A stretch of DNA of 64,000 nucleotides from the NCBI RefSeq assembly GCF_039534915.1, contig NZ_BAAAWE010000001.1, positions 6,262,001 through 6,326,000 of the forward strand, read 5' to 3'. The stretch is from Streptomyces roseofulvus. GTDB taxonomy: Bacteria; Actinomycetota; Actinomycetes; Streptomycetales; Streptomycetaceae. The notes below the pieces were generated by a model. That model was not told where the DNA came from. It ran no database searches and saw only the letters and a list, made by a program, of their open reading frames with translations. The position numbers were made by a program, and so were the translations under genes. Below are positions 1-8,489 of this stretch, one piece after another. Position 1 is the stretch's first letter. The number at the start of each line of letters is the position of its first letter.

Positions 1-51
1 CGCCTTCAGCTCGGCGTCGGTGGTCGCCTCGGTGACCTGAGTGACCGTCAT
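1..51 (-). CDS. cysH: Phosphoadenylyl-sulfate reductase, N-terminal fragment
   Basis: Only the first 17 codons are in the window (MTVTQVTEATTDAELKA); the gene runs off the left edge. The ATG shares an ATGA overlap with the stop of the upstream small gene, so the two are translationally coupled. The N-terminus and its place behind sulfite reductase match CysH of Streptomyces, which reduces adenylyl or phosphoadenylyl sulfate to sulfite in the cytoplasm. The catalytic ECG(H) cysteine region is outside the window, so the call rests mostly on gene order. Confidence 0.75.
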   Translation of the reverse strand, partial: MTVTQVTEATTDAELKA

Positions 52-227
52 ATCTCTTCCCCTCCAGAGGTGTCGACCGAAGTCGCCGAGGCGAGGAGCC
101 CCAGGAACTTCAACTGGAAGGCTCGGCCGCACGCGGCGCATTCCCAGGCCCCGTGGCCCTGCTCGTTCGGGCGCAGGTCCTCGTCGCCGCAGTACGGGCA
201 GTAGAACGGGGCGGCGCGCTCGCTCAC
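48..227 (-). CDS. Small zinc-ribbon protein of the sulfite reductase operon
   Basis: A 59-residue protein read from a GTG that overlaps the sirA stop (GTGA); its own stop overlaps the cysH start (ATGA). Two Cys-x2-Cys pairs (CPYC near residue 10, CAAC near residue 35) predict a rubredoxin-like zinc ribbon or small iron site. It sits between sirA and cysH, and the double overlap argues that it is expressed in fixed ratio with them. Its biochemical role is not known to me; an electron-transfer or assembly helper for the reductases is an inference from position only. Confidence 0.8.
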   Translation of the reverse strand: MSERAAPFYCPYCGDEDLRPNEQGHGAWECAACGRAFQLKFLGLLASATSVDTSGGEEI

Positions 228-1921
228 GACAGCGCCTCTTCCGAGGCGCGGGCCGCCCAGGTGGCGAAGCGCTCGCCGTCCTCGCGCTCCGCCCGGTAGC
301 GGGTGAGGACGCGCTCGACGTAGTCGGGCAGTTCGGCCGAGGTGACCTTGAGGCCGCGGACCTTGCGGCCGAAGCCGGCCTCCAGGCCGAGGGCGCCGCC
401 CAGGTGGACCTGGTAGCCCTCGACACGGTTGCCGTCGTCGTCCAGGACCAGCTGGCCCTTGAGGCCGATGTCGGCTACCTGGATGCGGGCGCAGGCGTTC
501 GGGCAGCCGTTGATGTTGATGGTCAGCGGCTCGTCGAAGTCGGGGAGGCGGCGCTCCAGTTCGTCGATGAGCGAAGAGCCGCGGCCCTTCGTCTCGACGA
601 TGGCGAGCTTGCAGAACTCGATGCCGGTGCAGGCCATCGTGCCGCGCCGGAAGGGCGACGGGGTGACCCGCAGGTCCAGCGCCTCCAGGGCGGCGACCAG
701 CGACTCGACCTGCGCCTCGACCACGTCGAGGACGAGCATCTTCTGCTCGGCCGTGGTGCGGACCCGGCCGGAGCCGTGCGCCTCGGCGATCTCGGCGATC
801 TTGGTGAGGGTCGGGCCGTCCACGCGGCCGACGCGCGGGGCGAAGCCGACGTAGAAGTTGCCGTCCTTCTGCCGGTGCACGCCGACGTGGTCGCGCCAGC
901 GGCCGGCCGGCTCCGCCGGGGCGGGCCCGTCGGTGAGCTTCCGCTTCAGGTACTCGTCCTCCAGGACCTGGCGGAACTTCCCCGGGCCCCAGTCGGCGAC
1001 GAGGAACTTCAGGCGGGCGCGGTTGCGCAGCCGGCGGTAGCCGTAGTCGCGGAAGATCGAGATGACGCCCTCGTAGACGTCGGGGACCTCGTCCAGGGAG
1101 ACCCAGGTGCCCAGGCGGACGCCGAGCTTGGGGTTGGTGGAGAGACCGCCGCCGACCCAGACGTCGAAGCCCGGGCCGTGCTCGGGGTGGACGACGCCGA
1201 CGAAGGAGATGTCGTTGATCTCGTGCGCCACGTCGAGCAGCGGCGAGCCGGAGACCGCGGACTTGAACTTGCGGGGCAGGTTGGAGAAGTCCTTGTTGCC
1301 GACGATCCGGCGCTGGATCTCGTCGATCGCGGGGGTGCCGTCGATGATCTCGTCCTCGGCGATGCCGGCCACCGGCGAGCCGAGGATGACGCGCGGGGTG
1401 TCGCCGCACGCCTCGGTGGTGGAGAGGCCGACCGCCTCCAGCCGGTTCCAGATCTCGGGGACGTCCTCGATGCGGATCCAGTGGTACTGGACGTTCTGCC
1501 GGTCCGTGATGTCGGCGGTGCCGCGGGCGAACTCCTCGGAGATCTCGCCGATCACCCGGAGCTGCCGGGTGGTCAGCCGGCCGCCGTCGATGCGGACGCG
1601 GAGCATGAAGTACTCGTCGTCCAGCTCCTCCGGCTCCAGGACGCCGGTCTTGGTGCCGTCCAGGCCCTGCTTGCGCTGGGTGTAGAGGCCCCACCAGCGC
1701 ATGCGGCCGCGCAGGTCGTTGGGGTCGATGGAGTCGAAGCCGCGCTTCGAGTAGACCGTCTCAATACGTGTCCGCACATTGAGACCGTCGTCGTCCTTCT
1801 TGAACTGCTCATTGCCGTTCAGCGGGGTGAAGTGCCCCACGGCCCACTGACCCTCGCCACGGTGGCGTCCGGCCTTGCGGCGGGCGGCGGCGGGAGTGGG
1901 GTTTTCCGGGGTGGCGGCCAT
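224..1921 (-). CDS. sirA: Ferredoxin-dependent nitrite/sulfite reductase (SirA type)
   Basis: A 565-residue siroheme/[4Fe-4S] reductase; in actinobacteria of this gene order the enzyme reduces sulfite to sulfide for cysteine synthesis. The two cluster-binding Cys motifs are visible, CTGIEFC near residue 430 and NGCPNAC near residue 474, and the tandem nitrite/sulfite reductase ferredoxin-like and 4Fe-4S domains are present in the usual order. I chose the ATG at 1921 (MAATPENPTP) because AAGGA lies about nine bases upstream; a longer reading to 1969 has no good ribosome site. The stop overlaps the next gene by four bases. Expression is probably set by the leader peptide 127 bases upstream. A nitrite reductase role is possible but less likely next to cysH. 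Confidence 0.93.
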   Translation of the reverse strand: MAATPENPTPAAARRKAGRHRGEGQWAVGHFTPLNGNEQFKKDDDGLNVRTRIETVYSKRGFDSIDPNDLRGRMRWWGLYTQRKQGLDGTKTGVLEPEELDDEYFMLRVRIDGGRLTTRQLRVIGEISEEFARGTADITDRQNVQYHWIRIEDVPEIWNRLEAVGLSTTEACGDTPRVILGSPVAGIAEDEIIDGTPAIDEIQRRIVGNKDFSNLPRKFKSAVSGSPLLDVAHEINDISFVGVVHPEHGPGFDVWVGGGLSTNPKLGVRLGTWVSLDEVPDVYEGVISIFRDYGYRRLRNRARLKFLVADWGPGKFRQVLEDEYLKRKLTDGPAPAEPAGRWRDHVGVHRQKDGNFYVGFAPRVGRVDGPTLTKIAEIAEAHGSGRVRTTAEQKMLVLDVVEAQVESLVAALEALDLRVTPSPFRRGTMACTGIEFCKLAIVETKGRGSSLIDELERRLPDFDEPLTININGCPNACARIQVADIGLKGQLVLDDDGNRVEGYQVHLGGALGLEAGFGRKVRGLKVTSAELPDYVERVLTRYRAEREDGERFATWAARASEEALS

Positions 1922-2047
1922 GGCGTCTTGTCCTTCGGGACTGCGAGAGGGCGGCTCTGACCTGCACACTCGCGCGCAGGACAGAGAGTGGCGCGACGGT
2001 GCGCAGCAGGGTCGGGCAGAGGGGGTGGTGCGGCGGTGCTGGCTTGT

Positions 2048-2131
2048 TCAGCGCGCCGGACAGATGGCGCTGGACATGCGGCCGAGGTCGACGTGCCGCC
2101 GACTCACCAAGGCAGTTCCAGTTCCAGGCAT
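2048..2131 (-). CDS. Actinobacterial putative leader peptide upstream of sirA
   Basis: A 27-codon ORF encodes MPGTGTALVSRRHVDLGR followed by MSSAICPAR and a TGA. The ALVSRRHVDLGRxSSAxC core is the signature of the short peptides annotated as putative leader peptides ahead of sulfur-metabolism genes in Streptomyces. Its stop lies 126 bases from the sirA start. A single Cys codon sits four residues before the stop, which would suit sensing of cysteine supply or of Cys-tRNA, but I do not see an obvious competing terminator, so the mechanism is open. Too short for routine ORF calling; identified by its motif. Confidence 0.85.
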   Translation of the reverse strand: MPGTGTALVSRRHVDLGRMSSAICPAR

Positions 2132-2192
2132 GGCGGAAGCGTGTCACGGGACTTTGGACCCAGTCCAGCATCGTCCGTTATGTGGACATGAA

Positions 2193-2211
2193 CGTCTCGC
2201 TGTGCGAGACG
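2193..2211. promoter_or_regulatory. Palindrome in the sirA leader promoter region
   Basis: A perfect inverted repeat with 8-base arms and a 3-base centre (CGTCTCGC-TGT-GCGAGACG) lies 62 to 80 bases upstream of the leader-peptide ATG. Position and symmetry suit an operator for the sulfur operon. I cannot name the regulator from the sequence. Confidence 0.5.
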
Positions 2212-2230
2212 ATGTGGTCTGGGTCACGCC

Positions 2231-2256
2231 AAAGGGGCCCTGGTCGGGGCCCCTTT
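2231..2256 (-). terminator. Strong hairpin terminator
   Basis: A 10-base perfect stem (AAAGGGGCCC pairing with GGGCCCCTTT) around a 6-base loop. It lies downstream of the leftward acetyltransferase gene and upstream of the sirA leader, so it probably ends the former and insulates the latter. The A/T ends give it a U-tract on either strand. Confidence 0.75.
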
Positions 2257-2591
2257 CGCGGCGGACCGCGGCGACTCGGCGGACGGATGGACTCCGCGGA
2301 CCGGCGGGCGCGCGGACCAGGCCGCCGGACCGGCGGACCGGCCCGGCCGCGGACCGGCGGAGAGGCAGGCCGGCGGATGGGCAGGCCGGCGTACGGGCGG
2401 ACCGGCCAGGTGGCGGACCGGCGTGGGGTCAGGCCGTGAGTCGGCGGGCGGGCAGGCCGACGGAGGGCCGGCCGGCGGAGGGCCGGCCGGCGGAGGGCCG
2501 GCCGGCGTACGGGCGGACGGGCGGGCCGGCGGACGGGTGGGCCGGCGGACCGGGTTGGCGTCAGGCCGCGAGCCGGCGGACCGGCGTGGGG
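2257..2591. repeat. GC-rich tandem-repeat stretch without a gene
   Basis: About 335 bases made of variants of CGGCGGACCGG and GCCGGCGGAGG. Three exact tandem copies of a 15-base unit (GGAGGGCCGGCCGGC) occupy 2462-2506. A 22-base block at 2413-2434 recurs exactly at 2576-2597, where it contains the stop codon of the acetyltransferase gene, showing that the repeat grew out of that gene's 3' end. Composition is codon-position independent and I see no ribosome site, so I read it as non-coding. Confidence 0.7.
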
Positions 2592-3161
2592 TCAGGCGTG
2601 GGCGCCGGGCCACGGCCCGGGCGTCTCGCTCTCCTCGGTCTCCTCCACCTTGGTGTCGAAGAGGCGGAAGCCGCGGCGCTCGTAGTTGGCCATCGCGTGC
2701 GGACCGTCCAGCGAGCAGGTGTGCAGCCAGACCCGCTTGGTCGGTTCCCGGTCCGGCCAGCGGTCGGCCAGGTCCCAGGCGCGCCGGATGCCCTCGGAGA
2801 GCAGGTGGCCGCCGATCCCGCGGCCCCGGAAGGCCGGTATCAGGCCGAAGTAGACGATCTCGACGACCCCGTCGTCCTGCGGGTCGAACTCCACGTACCC
2901 GGCCGGCGTCCCCCGGTCGTACGCCACCCAGATCTCGGCGCCCGGCTTCTCCGCGATCTCCTTCCACTGCGCGTAGCTCAGCGGGAGCCGGTCGGCCCAG
3001 TTGACGTCGCCGCCGACCGCCGTATAGAGGAAGCGGCTGAACTCGGGGGAGGGGACCTCGGCCCGGCGGACCGTGATGTCGTCGCCCTCGGGGACCCGGG
3101 CCGGACGGAGGTCGTCCGGCGAGGTCTGCTCCAGGGACCACGTGGTGAGAGTGATGCTCAT
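2592..3161 (-). CDS. GNAT family N-acetyltransferase
   Basis: A 189-residue cytoplasmic protein with a full GNAT fold: the acetyl-CoA pyrophosphate loop RGRGIGGHL at residues 112-120 follows the beta-strand VEIVYFGLIP, and a late NYERRGF motif marks the usual C-terminal strand-helix. The substrate cannot be told from the sequence. The ATG at 3161 opens the protein with MSITLTTW and no alternative start is needed. The last codons lie inside the repeat region described at 2257-2591, so the C-terminal tail (GPWPGAHA) may be recently reshaped. Confidence 0.88.
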   Translation of the reverse strand: MSITLTTWSLEQTSPDDLRPARVPEGDDITVRRAEVPSPEFSRFLYTAVGGDVNWADRLPLSYAQWKEIAEKPGAEIWVAYDRGTPAGYVEFDPQDDGVVEIVYFGLIPAFRGRGIGGHLLSEGIRRAWDLADRWPDREPTKRVWLHTCSLDGPHAMANYERRGFRLFDTKVEETEESETPGPWPGAHA

Positions 3162-3266
3162 GCCCTTATCGCATCATGCGGAGCCGCGGATTCCCAAGGC
3201 GGGCCAGGGTGGGGCCCGTCTCTCCGGGTTCCGCCGGACGGAGTGTCCGCCATGTGGACAGTGCGC

Positions 3267-4559
3267 TCAGACCCTGCTCGCCGACCGGACCGCCGGTGCC
3301 GCCGAGTGCGGCAGCAGGTCGGCGGGGTCCTCGGGACGGCGCACCTCCACCGCGATCTCCTCGCGGAAGCGGTACGGGCGGTGCGCCAGGACGCCCGCGA
3401 GGGTGCGGCGTACCCGCGACATCTCGGCCCGGACCGTCACCGTCCTCGTCCGGTCGCCGAACACGTCCTCCGCCAGATCGGCCGCCGTCCGCCCGTCCGG
3501 GTGCAGGGCCAGCAGGTACAGCAGCTCCGCGTGGCGGGGGCTCAGCTCCTGCTGCCAGCTCCCCGCCGCCCCGGAGACCGCCACCGTCCACCGGCGCGGC
3601 CGGCTCAGGTCCAGCACCACCCGGCTCGCCGCGCCCGACTCCGCGCCGGCCGGGGCGGTGTCCTCCTCGACCCGCAGCAGCCAGCCGCCGGGCAGCGGCT
3701 CCACCGCGCACAGCCCCAGCGAGGGCAGCCAGACCCGGCCGGCGCCGAACGACTTCGGCAGCACGATCCGGTCCGTCGGGGCCAGCCCGGTCACCGCCGC
3801 CGTCCAGCCGTGCGGGTCGACCGCGACGGCCCGGCCGCCCACCCGGCACAGGATCGGCGCGGCCACCGCCCGCAGCCGCTCCAGGGTGCCCCGGTGCCGC
3901 TCGCGCAGCTCGGCCTCCGCCAGCCGGGCGACCGAGCCGACCAGGGCCAGCATCGAGGGGTGGAAGGTGGAGGCCGGCCCGCTCACGTCCAGGACGCCGA
4001 GCAGCCGCTGGTCGCGCGGGTCGTGGACGGGCGCCGCCGCGCAGGTCCAGCTGTGCAGCGACTGCACGTAGTGCTCGGCGGAGTGGACCTGCACCGCCCG
4101 GCGGGTGGCGAGGGCGGTGCCGACCGCGTTGGTGCCGGTGGTGTGCTCGGTCCAGGCCGCGCCCTCCTCCAGGCAGATCCCGTTCGCCTGGCGGATCACC
4201 GAGGGGTGGCCCTCCCGCCACAGCACCCGGCCCTGCTCGTCGGTGACCACCATGATCTGGAGCGAGGCGTCGGCGATCCCGGCCAGACCGGAGCTGAGCG
4301 TCTGCATCACCTCGGCGAGCAGGGTGCTCCGCCGCCGGTGCTCCAGCTCGTCGCGGCGCAGCAGGACGCTGCGGGTCCCCTGGTCGGGGTCGAGGCCGAG
4401 CCGGGCCATCCGCCGCCAGGAGGCGTCGATCTCCGGGCGGGGCGCGATCGGCGGCTTGCGTCCCGCCAGCGTCTCCTCGCGGACGCGGTGCAGCAGACGG
4501 GCCGCCTGGGCGGCGTCCATGGTGGCCAGGCGCCTCAAGTCGAGCCGCGTGTTGTTCAT
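3267..4559 (-). CDS. GAF-domain transcriptional regulator with C-terminal winged helix
   Basis: 430 residues. Residues about 80-225 form a GAF sensor with the TEHTTGTNAVGTAL and CAAAPVHD motifs seen in AcoR-type activators; there is no sigma-54 AAA+ domain. Residues about 338-405 (ELSPRHAELLYLLALHPDGR onward) look like a winged helix-turn-helix. The ATG at 4559 is preceded by GGGAGGG at good spacing. Relatives in Streptomyces often control an aldehyde dehydrogenase, but none is adjacent here, so the target is unknown. A direct repeat upstream (4736-4751) could be its operator. Confidence 0.85.
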   Translation of the reverse strand: MNNTRLDLRRLATMDAAQAARLLHRVREETLAGRKPPIAPRPEIDASWRRMARLGLDPDQGTRSVLLRRDELEHRRRSTLLAEVMQTLSSGLAGIADASLQIMVVTDEQGRVLWREGHPSVIRQANGICLEEGAAWTEHTTGTNAVGTALATRRAVQVHSAEHYVQSLHSWTCAAAPVHDPRDQRLLGVLDVSGPASTFHPSMLALVGSVARLAEAELRERHRGTLERLRAVAAPILCRVGGRAVAVDPHGWTAAVTGLAPTDRIVLPKSFGAGRVWLPSLGLCAVEPLPGGWLLRVEEDTAPAGAESGAASRVVLDLSRPRRWTVAVSGAAGSWQQELSPRHAELLYLLALHPDGRTAADLAEDVFGDRTRTVTVRAEMSRVRRTLAGVLAHRPYRFREEIAVEVRRPEDPADLLPHSAAPAVRSASRV

Positions 4560-4929
4560 CGGTCCCTCCCGCCACCCGGAGTGCTGTATCGGTTCTGCAG
4601 TGTCCGGGCGGATGACCGGAGTGTCGTGAGCGCCGTACGGCCCCGTCCGAATTGTCGTCCCCGGCCGTGGCTCGCAGTGTCGCGGGTCCATCGTGCCGTC
4701 CGGAAGCCCTCCACGGAGCCCGGTTCGCGTAATCCTGCAACCCTTTGCAACTCTGGCCCCGCGGCACCCCGTGCGTCAGGGTGGTGATGGCGGGTGGTGG
4801 TGCCGTGTCGGCGCAGCACCACCCCCGCCTTCCGCGCGTGCCGACCCCGCGCCCCGCTCCGCGGGCCCGCCGGGTCCACCCCTGGTACGCGCGGACCAGC
4901 CTTCCGCGCTCCGGGCCCCTGACGCGCCC
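4560..4929. other. Intergenic region between two leftward genes
   Basis: 370 bases without a gene. It should hold the promoter of the GAF regulator and the end of the aidB-like transcript. Seen here: the TGCAAC direct repeat (4736-4751) and a weak hairpin with 8-base arms, GGTGGTGC at 4796-4803 and GCACCACC at 4816-4823, which may end the aidB-like transcript. Confidence 0.6.
4736..4751. promoter_or_regulatory. TGCAAC direct repeat, candidate operator
   Basis: TGCAAC occurs at 4736-4741 and 4746-4751, exactly ten bases apart, so both copies face the same side of the helix. It lies 177 bases upstream of the GAF regulator start and stands out in a GC-rich background. Possible activator half-sites. 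Confidence 0.4.
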
Positions 4930-6576
4930 TCACTCCACCGGCCGCGCCCGCTCCACCACCGCCCGCAGGTCCAGCGTGTGCGGCAGCGTTCCGAAGGCCG
5001 AGCCCGTGTCGCCACCCAGCCGGCCCGCGCAGAACGCGTCCGCGACCTCCGGCGGCGCCCAGCGGACCAGCAGCGCGCCCTGCAGCACCAGCGCCATCCG
5101 CTCCGCGAGCCGCCGCGCCCGCGCCTCCACGCCCTCCAGGTCGGCCAGCTCCGCGAGCAGCCCGCGGATCGCCCGGTCCAGCCGGGGGTCCGCACCGCGC
5201 GCCTCCCCGACCTCCCGCAGATACGCGTCCAGCGCCGCCGGCTCCGTCCGCAGCGCCCGCAGCACGTCCAGCGCCTGGATGTTCCCCGCGCCCTCCCAGA
5301 CCGAGTTCAGCGGCGACTCGCGCAGCAGCCGCGGCAGCCCGGACTCCTCCACGTAGCCGTTCCCGCCCAGGCACTCCAGGGCCTCCGCCACCACCGGCAC
5401 GCACCGCTTCGTCACCCAGTACTTCGCCGCCGGCACCGCGATCCGCAGCAGCGCGCGGTCCCGCTCCGACCCCCCTCCGGCGGCGTCGTACGCCGCCGCC
5501 AGCCGCATCCCGAGGACGGTCGCCGCCTCCGACTCCACCGCCAGGTCCGCCAGCACGTTCCGCATCAGCGGCTTGTCCGCGAGAAGACCGCCGAAGGCCG
5601 AGCGGTACGAGGCGTGGTGCACGGCCTGCGCCACCGCCTGCCGCATCAGCGCCGCCGACCCCAGCACACAGTCCAACCGGGTCGCCGCCACCATCCCCCT
5701 CACGGTCCGCAGCCCGCGCCCCTCCTCGCCGACCCGGCGCGCCCACGTCGTCCCGTGGAACTCCACCTCCGCGGAGGCGTTCGAACGGTTCCCGAGCTTG
5801 TCCTTGAGCCGCTGGAGCGCGAACGCGTTGCGGGAGCCGTCCTCCAGGACCCGCGGCACCAGGAAACAGGTCAGTCCGCCGGGCGCCCGCGCGAGCACCA
5901 GGAAGGCGTCCGACATCGGCGCCGAGCAGAACCACTTGTGCCCGGTCAGCACGTACTCGCCCGGCGCCGCCAGCGGCCGCGCCGACGTCGTGATCGCCCG
6001 TACATCGCTCCCGCCCTGCTTCTCCGTCAGCCCCATCCCGAGCAGCACCCCCGCCTTCGAGGCGACCGGCAGCAGCTCCCGCTCGTACACCCGGGAGGCG
6101 GCGAGCGGCTCCCAGACCGCCGCCAGCTCCGGCTCGGCCCGCAGCGCCGGCACCGCCGCGTGCGTCATCGACACCGGACAGCCGATACCGGCCTCCGCCT
6201 GCGTCGCCACCAGGAAGCCGGCCGCGCGCCGCACATGCCCGCCGGGCCGCCCCCAGGCGTCCGTCAGCCCCGCCGCGACCGCCTTGCCGAGCAGCCGGTG
6301 CCAGGCCGGATGGAACTCCACCTCGTCGATCCGGTGCCCGTACCGGTCGTGCGTCCGGAGCCGGGGCGGGTACGCGTTCGCCTGCTCGCCCCACTCCCGC
6401 ACCTGCTCCGAACCGGTCGCCCGGCCCAGCGCCCCCAGCTCCTCCCGGGCCTCGTCGAGGACCTCCGCCGGCAGATGGCGCCCGACCGCCTCCGCCAGCG
6501 CCCGGTCGGACGCGTACACGTCGTACCCCACCAGGGGCGGAGCCTGATTGGTCACGGTGTGGGAGGGCGCTTCCAT
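4930..6576 (-). CDS. aidB: AidB-like acyl-CoA dehydrogenase family flavoprotein
   Basis: 548 residues, the size of E. coli AidB (about 540) and far longer than ordinary acyl-CoA dehydrogenases. The AidB-type N-terminal extension (THTVTNQAPPL-like opening, QANAYPPRLRTHDRYGHRID) is present, then GMGLTEKQGGSD (residues 181-191), RLKDKLGNRSNAS (256-268) and a C-terminal helical extension. AidB binds FAD and DNA and is induced by alkylation in E. coli; whether this homologue protects DNA is inferred. The start at 6576 (MEAPSHTV) leaves only 17 bases to the divergent yihY gene. An isovaleryl-CoA dehydrogenase function is less likely given the extensions. Confidence 0.88.
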   Translation of the reverse strand: MEAPSHTVTNQAPPLVGYDVYASDRALAEAVGRHLPAEVLDEAREELGALGRATGSEQVREWGEQANAYPPRLRTHDRYGHRIDEVEFHPAWHRLLGKAVAAGLTDAWGRPGGHVRRAAGFLVATQAEAGIGCPVSMTHAAVPALRAEPELAAVWEPLAASRVYERELLPVASKAGVLLGMGLTEKQGGSDVRAITTSARPLAAPGEYVLTGHKWFCSAPMSDAFLVLARAPGGLTCFLVPRVLEDGSRNAFALQRLKDKLGNRSNASAEVEFHGTTWARRVGEEGRGLRTVRGMVAATRLDCVLGSAALMRQAVAQAVHHASYRSAFGGLLADKPLMRNVLADLAVESEAATVLGMRLAAAYDAAGGGSERDRALLRIAVPAAKYWVTKRCVPVVAEALECLGGNGYVEESGLPRLLRESPLNSVWEGAGNIQALDVLRALRTEPAALDAYLREVGEARGADPRLDRAIRGLLAELADLEGVEARARRLAERMALVLQGALLVRWAPPEVADAFCAGRLGGDTGSAFGTLPHTLDLRAVVERARPVE

Positions 6577-6593
6577 GCCGATACGGTAAGCAG

Positions 6594-7718
6594 GTGCAGG
6601 CAGCAAGCGAAACACCCGAACGGCCGGAGCGGCGCCCCTGGAGCAGGCTCCACCGCGCCCGCGTCCTCTACCGCAACGTCTCCAAGCGGAAGATGGTCTG
6701 GCTGCTCCTCAAGGACACCGTGAACTCGTGCATCGAGTACCGGATCCTCGGGCTGGCCGCCGAGGCCGCCTTCTTCACCCTGCTGTCCCTGCCACCCCTG
6801 CTGCTCGGCCTCATCGCCCTCCTCGGCTACGCCGACGACTGGACCAACACCGACACGGTCGCGTCCATCCAGGAGAACATCCTCCGGGCGGCCGGCACGG
6901 TCCTCTCCGACCGCGGCGTCCACGAGATCGCCCAGCCCGTCCTCGACGACATCACCCGGGCGAAACGTCCCGAGCTCGTCTCCCTCGGCTTCGCGATCGC
7001 CCTGTGGTCCGGCTCCCGGGCGGTGAACGTCTTCATCGACACCATCACCGTCATGTACGGTCTCGACGGGCACCGGGGCATCGTCAAGACCCGCCTCCTC
7101 GCGTTCCTCCTCTACATCGTGGCGCTCCTGATCGGGGCGGTGGTGCTGCCGCTCGCGGTCGTCGGCCCCGACCGGGTCGTCGAACTCGTCACCTGGGGCA
7201 CGGACGTCGTCGCCGTCCTCTACTGGCCGGCCGTCATCCTGCTCTCCATCGCCTTCCTCACCACGCTCTACCACGTCTCCGTCCCCGTCCGGTCCCCCTG
7301 GATCGAGGACATCCCCGGCGCGCTCGTCGCCCTCGCGATGTGGGCCTTCGGCAGCTTCCTGCTCCGGATCTACCTGACGAGCCAGGTCGAGGGCCCCACC
7401 ATCTACGGCTCCCTCGCCGCGCCCATCGCCATCCTCCTCTGGATCGGCGTCTCCGCCTTCGCGGTCCTCGTCGGCGCCGCGGTCAACGCGGCCATCGACC
7501 GCGTCTGGCCCTCCGTCGCCACGGCCGCCGCCCGCGAGGCCAACGAGCGCGCCCGCGCGGTCCAGGCCGCGGAACTCGTCGCCCGCATCCGCGCGGAGGC
7601 CGAGGACGTCGACGAGGACGACCCCGACATGCCCTCGGAGTTCCCCGAACGCTGGTCCCGGTTCCTCCCCCCGGACGACGTCAAGGCCCGCCTCCACACG
7701 GGCTGGGAGAAGGACTGA
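6594..7718 (+). CDS. YihY/BrkB family inner-membrane protein
   Basis: 374 residues with about six transmembrane segments between residues 50 and 300, including the family motifs EAAFFTLLSLPP and LWSGSRAVNVFI and the late IAILLWIGVSAFAVLVGAAVN. The C-terminal 70 residues are acidic and cytoplasmic. Older names such as ribonuclease BN are wrong for this family; transport or envelope roles are suspected but unproven. It starts at a GTG (6594) 17 bases from the divergent aidB-like gene, with no clear ribosome site, so it may be leaderless. A second family member sits at 59176. Confidence 0.85.
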   Translation: MQAASETPERPERRPWSRLHRARVLYRNVSKRKMVWLLLKDTVNSCIEYRILGLAAEAAFFTLLSLPPLLLGLIALLGYADDWTNTDTVASIQENILRAAGTVLSDRGVHEIAQPVLDDITRAKRPELVSLGFAIALWSGSRAVNVFIDTITVMYGLDGHRGIVKTRLLAFLLYIVALLIGAVVLPLAVVGPDRVVELVTWGTDVVAVLYWPAVILLSIAFLTTLYHVSVPVRSPWIEDIPGALVALAMWAFGSFLLRIYLTSQVEGPTIYGSLAAPIAILLWIGVSAFAVLVGAAVNAAIDRVWPSVATAAAREANERARAVQAAELVARIRAEAEDVDEDDPDMPSEFPERWSRFLPPDDVKARLHTGWEKD

Positions 7719-7742
7719 CGGAGCCCGTCTAGCCTGGGGAGG

Positions 7743-8489
7743 ATGTACGAGGAGCGCCCCGCCCGGCTCGACGGCGCCGTCCTGTGGACCCGGACGGCGC
7801 CCGCCCCCGTCGTCTCGGACGCCCTCGTCGTCCCCGACGGCTGCATGGACCTGATCTGGGCCGACGGCCGGCTCCTCGTCGCGGGCGCCGACACGCGCGC
7901 GTACCGCGCGGACACGCCCGTCGCCCGCTACGCGGGCCTCCGCTTCGCCCCCGGCGACGCCCCCGGCTTCTTCGGCGTCCCCGCCCACGAACTCCGTGAC
8001 CGGCGGGTCCCGCTCGGCGCCCTCTGGGGCGAGGCCGCGGCACGGCGGCTCGCCGAGCGGATCACGGACGCCCCCGACCCGGCCGCCGCCCTGGAGGAGT
8101 TCGCGCTGCGCAGGGCCGCCGACACCCCGGGACCCGATCCGCTGCTCCGGGCCGTGGTGGCCCGCCTCGCGGCCGGGCGGACGGTCGCCGAGACCGCCGA
8201 CGCGGTCGGGCTCGGCGCCCGGCAGCTGCACCGGCGCTCCCTCGACGCCTTCGGCTACGGCCCCAAGACCCTCGCCCGCGTGCTGCGCCTCCAGCGCGCG
8301 CTCGCCCTGGTCCGGGCCGGGGCGCCGTTCGCGGAGGCGGCACTGCGCGCGGGCTGCGCCGACCAGGCCCATCTCGCCCGCGAGACCCGGGCCCTGGCCG
8401 GCACGACGCTCACCGCCTACGCGCGCTCCGCCGCCTCGTCCGCGAAGAGCGACACCCCCGAGCCGTCCGGGTCCAGGACCACCGCGTAG
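7743..8489 (+). CDS. AraC-family transcriptional regulator
   Basis: 248 residues. The N-terminal part carries the DUF6597-type motif VVPDGCMDLIW; the C-terminal part has a double helix-turn-helix (ETADAVGLGARQLHRRS and FAEAALRAGCADQAHLARE, about residues 145-220). It follows yihY by 24 bases and may be cotranscribed. Its last 73 bases overlap the 3' end of the convergent VOC gene. Such AraC/VOC pairs are often functionally linked, but no effector can be named. Confidence 0.85.
   Translation: MYEERPARLDGAVLWTRTAPAPVVSDALVVPDGCMDLIWADGRLLVAGADTRAYRADTPVARYAGLRFAPGDAPGFFGVPAHELRDRRVPLGALWGEAAARRLAERITDAPDPAAALEEFALRRAADTPGPDPLLRAVVARLAAGRTVAETADAVGLGARQLHRRSLDAFGYGPKTLARVLRLQRALALVRAGAPFAEAALRAGCADQAHLARETRALAGTTLTAYARSAASSAKSDTPEPSGSRTTA

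Noticed and set aside
1875..4787. A 970-codon plus-strand frame through the repeat region
   Set aside because: It owes its length to GC repeats and shadows of minus-strand genes; no start signal or domain.
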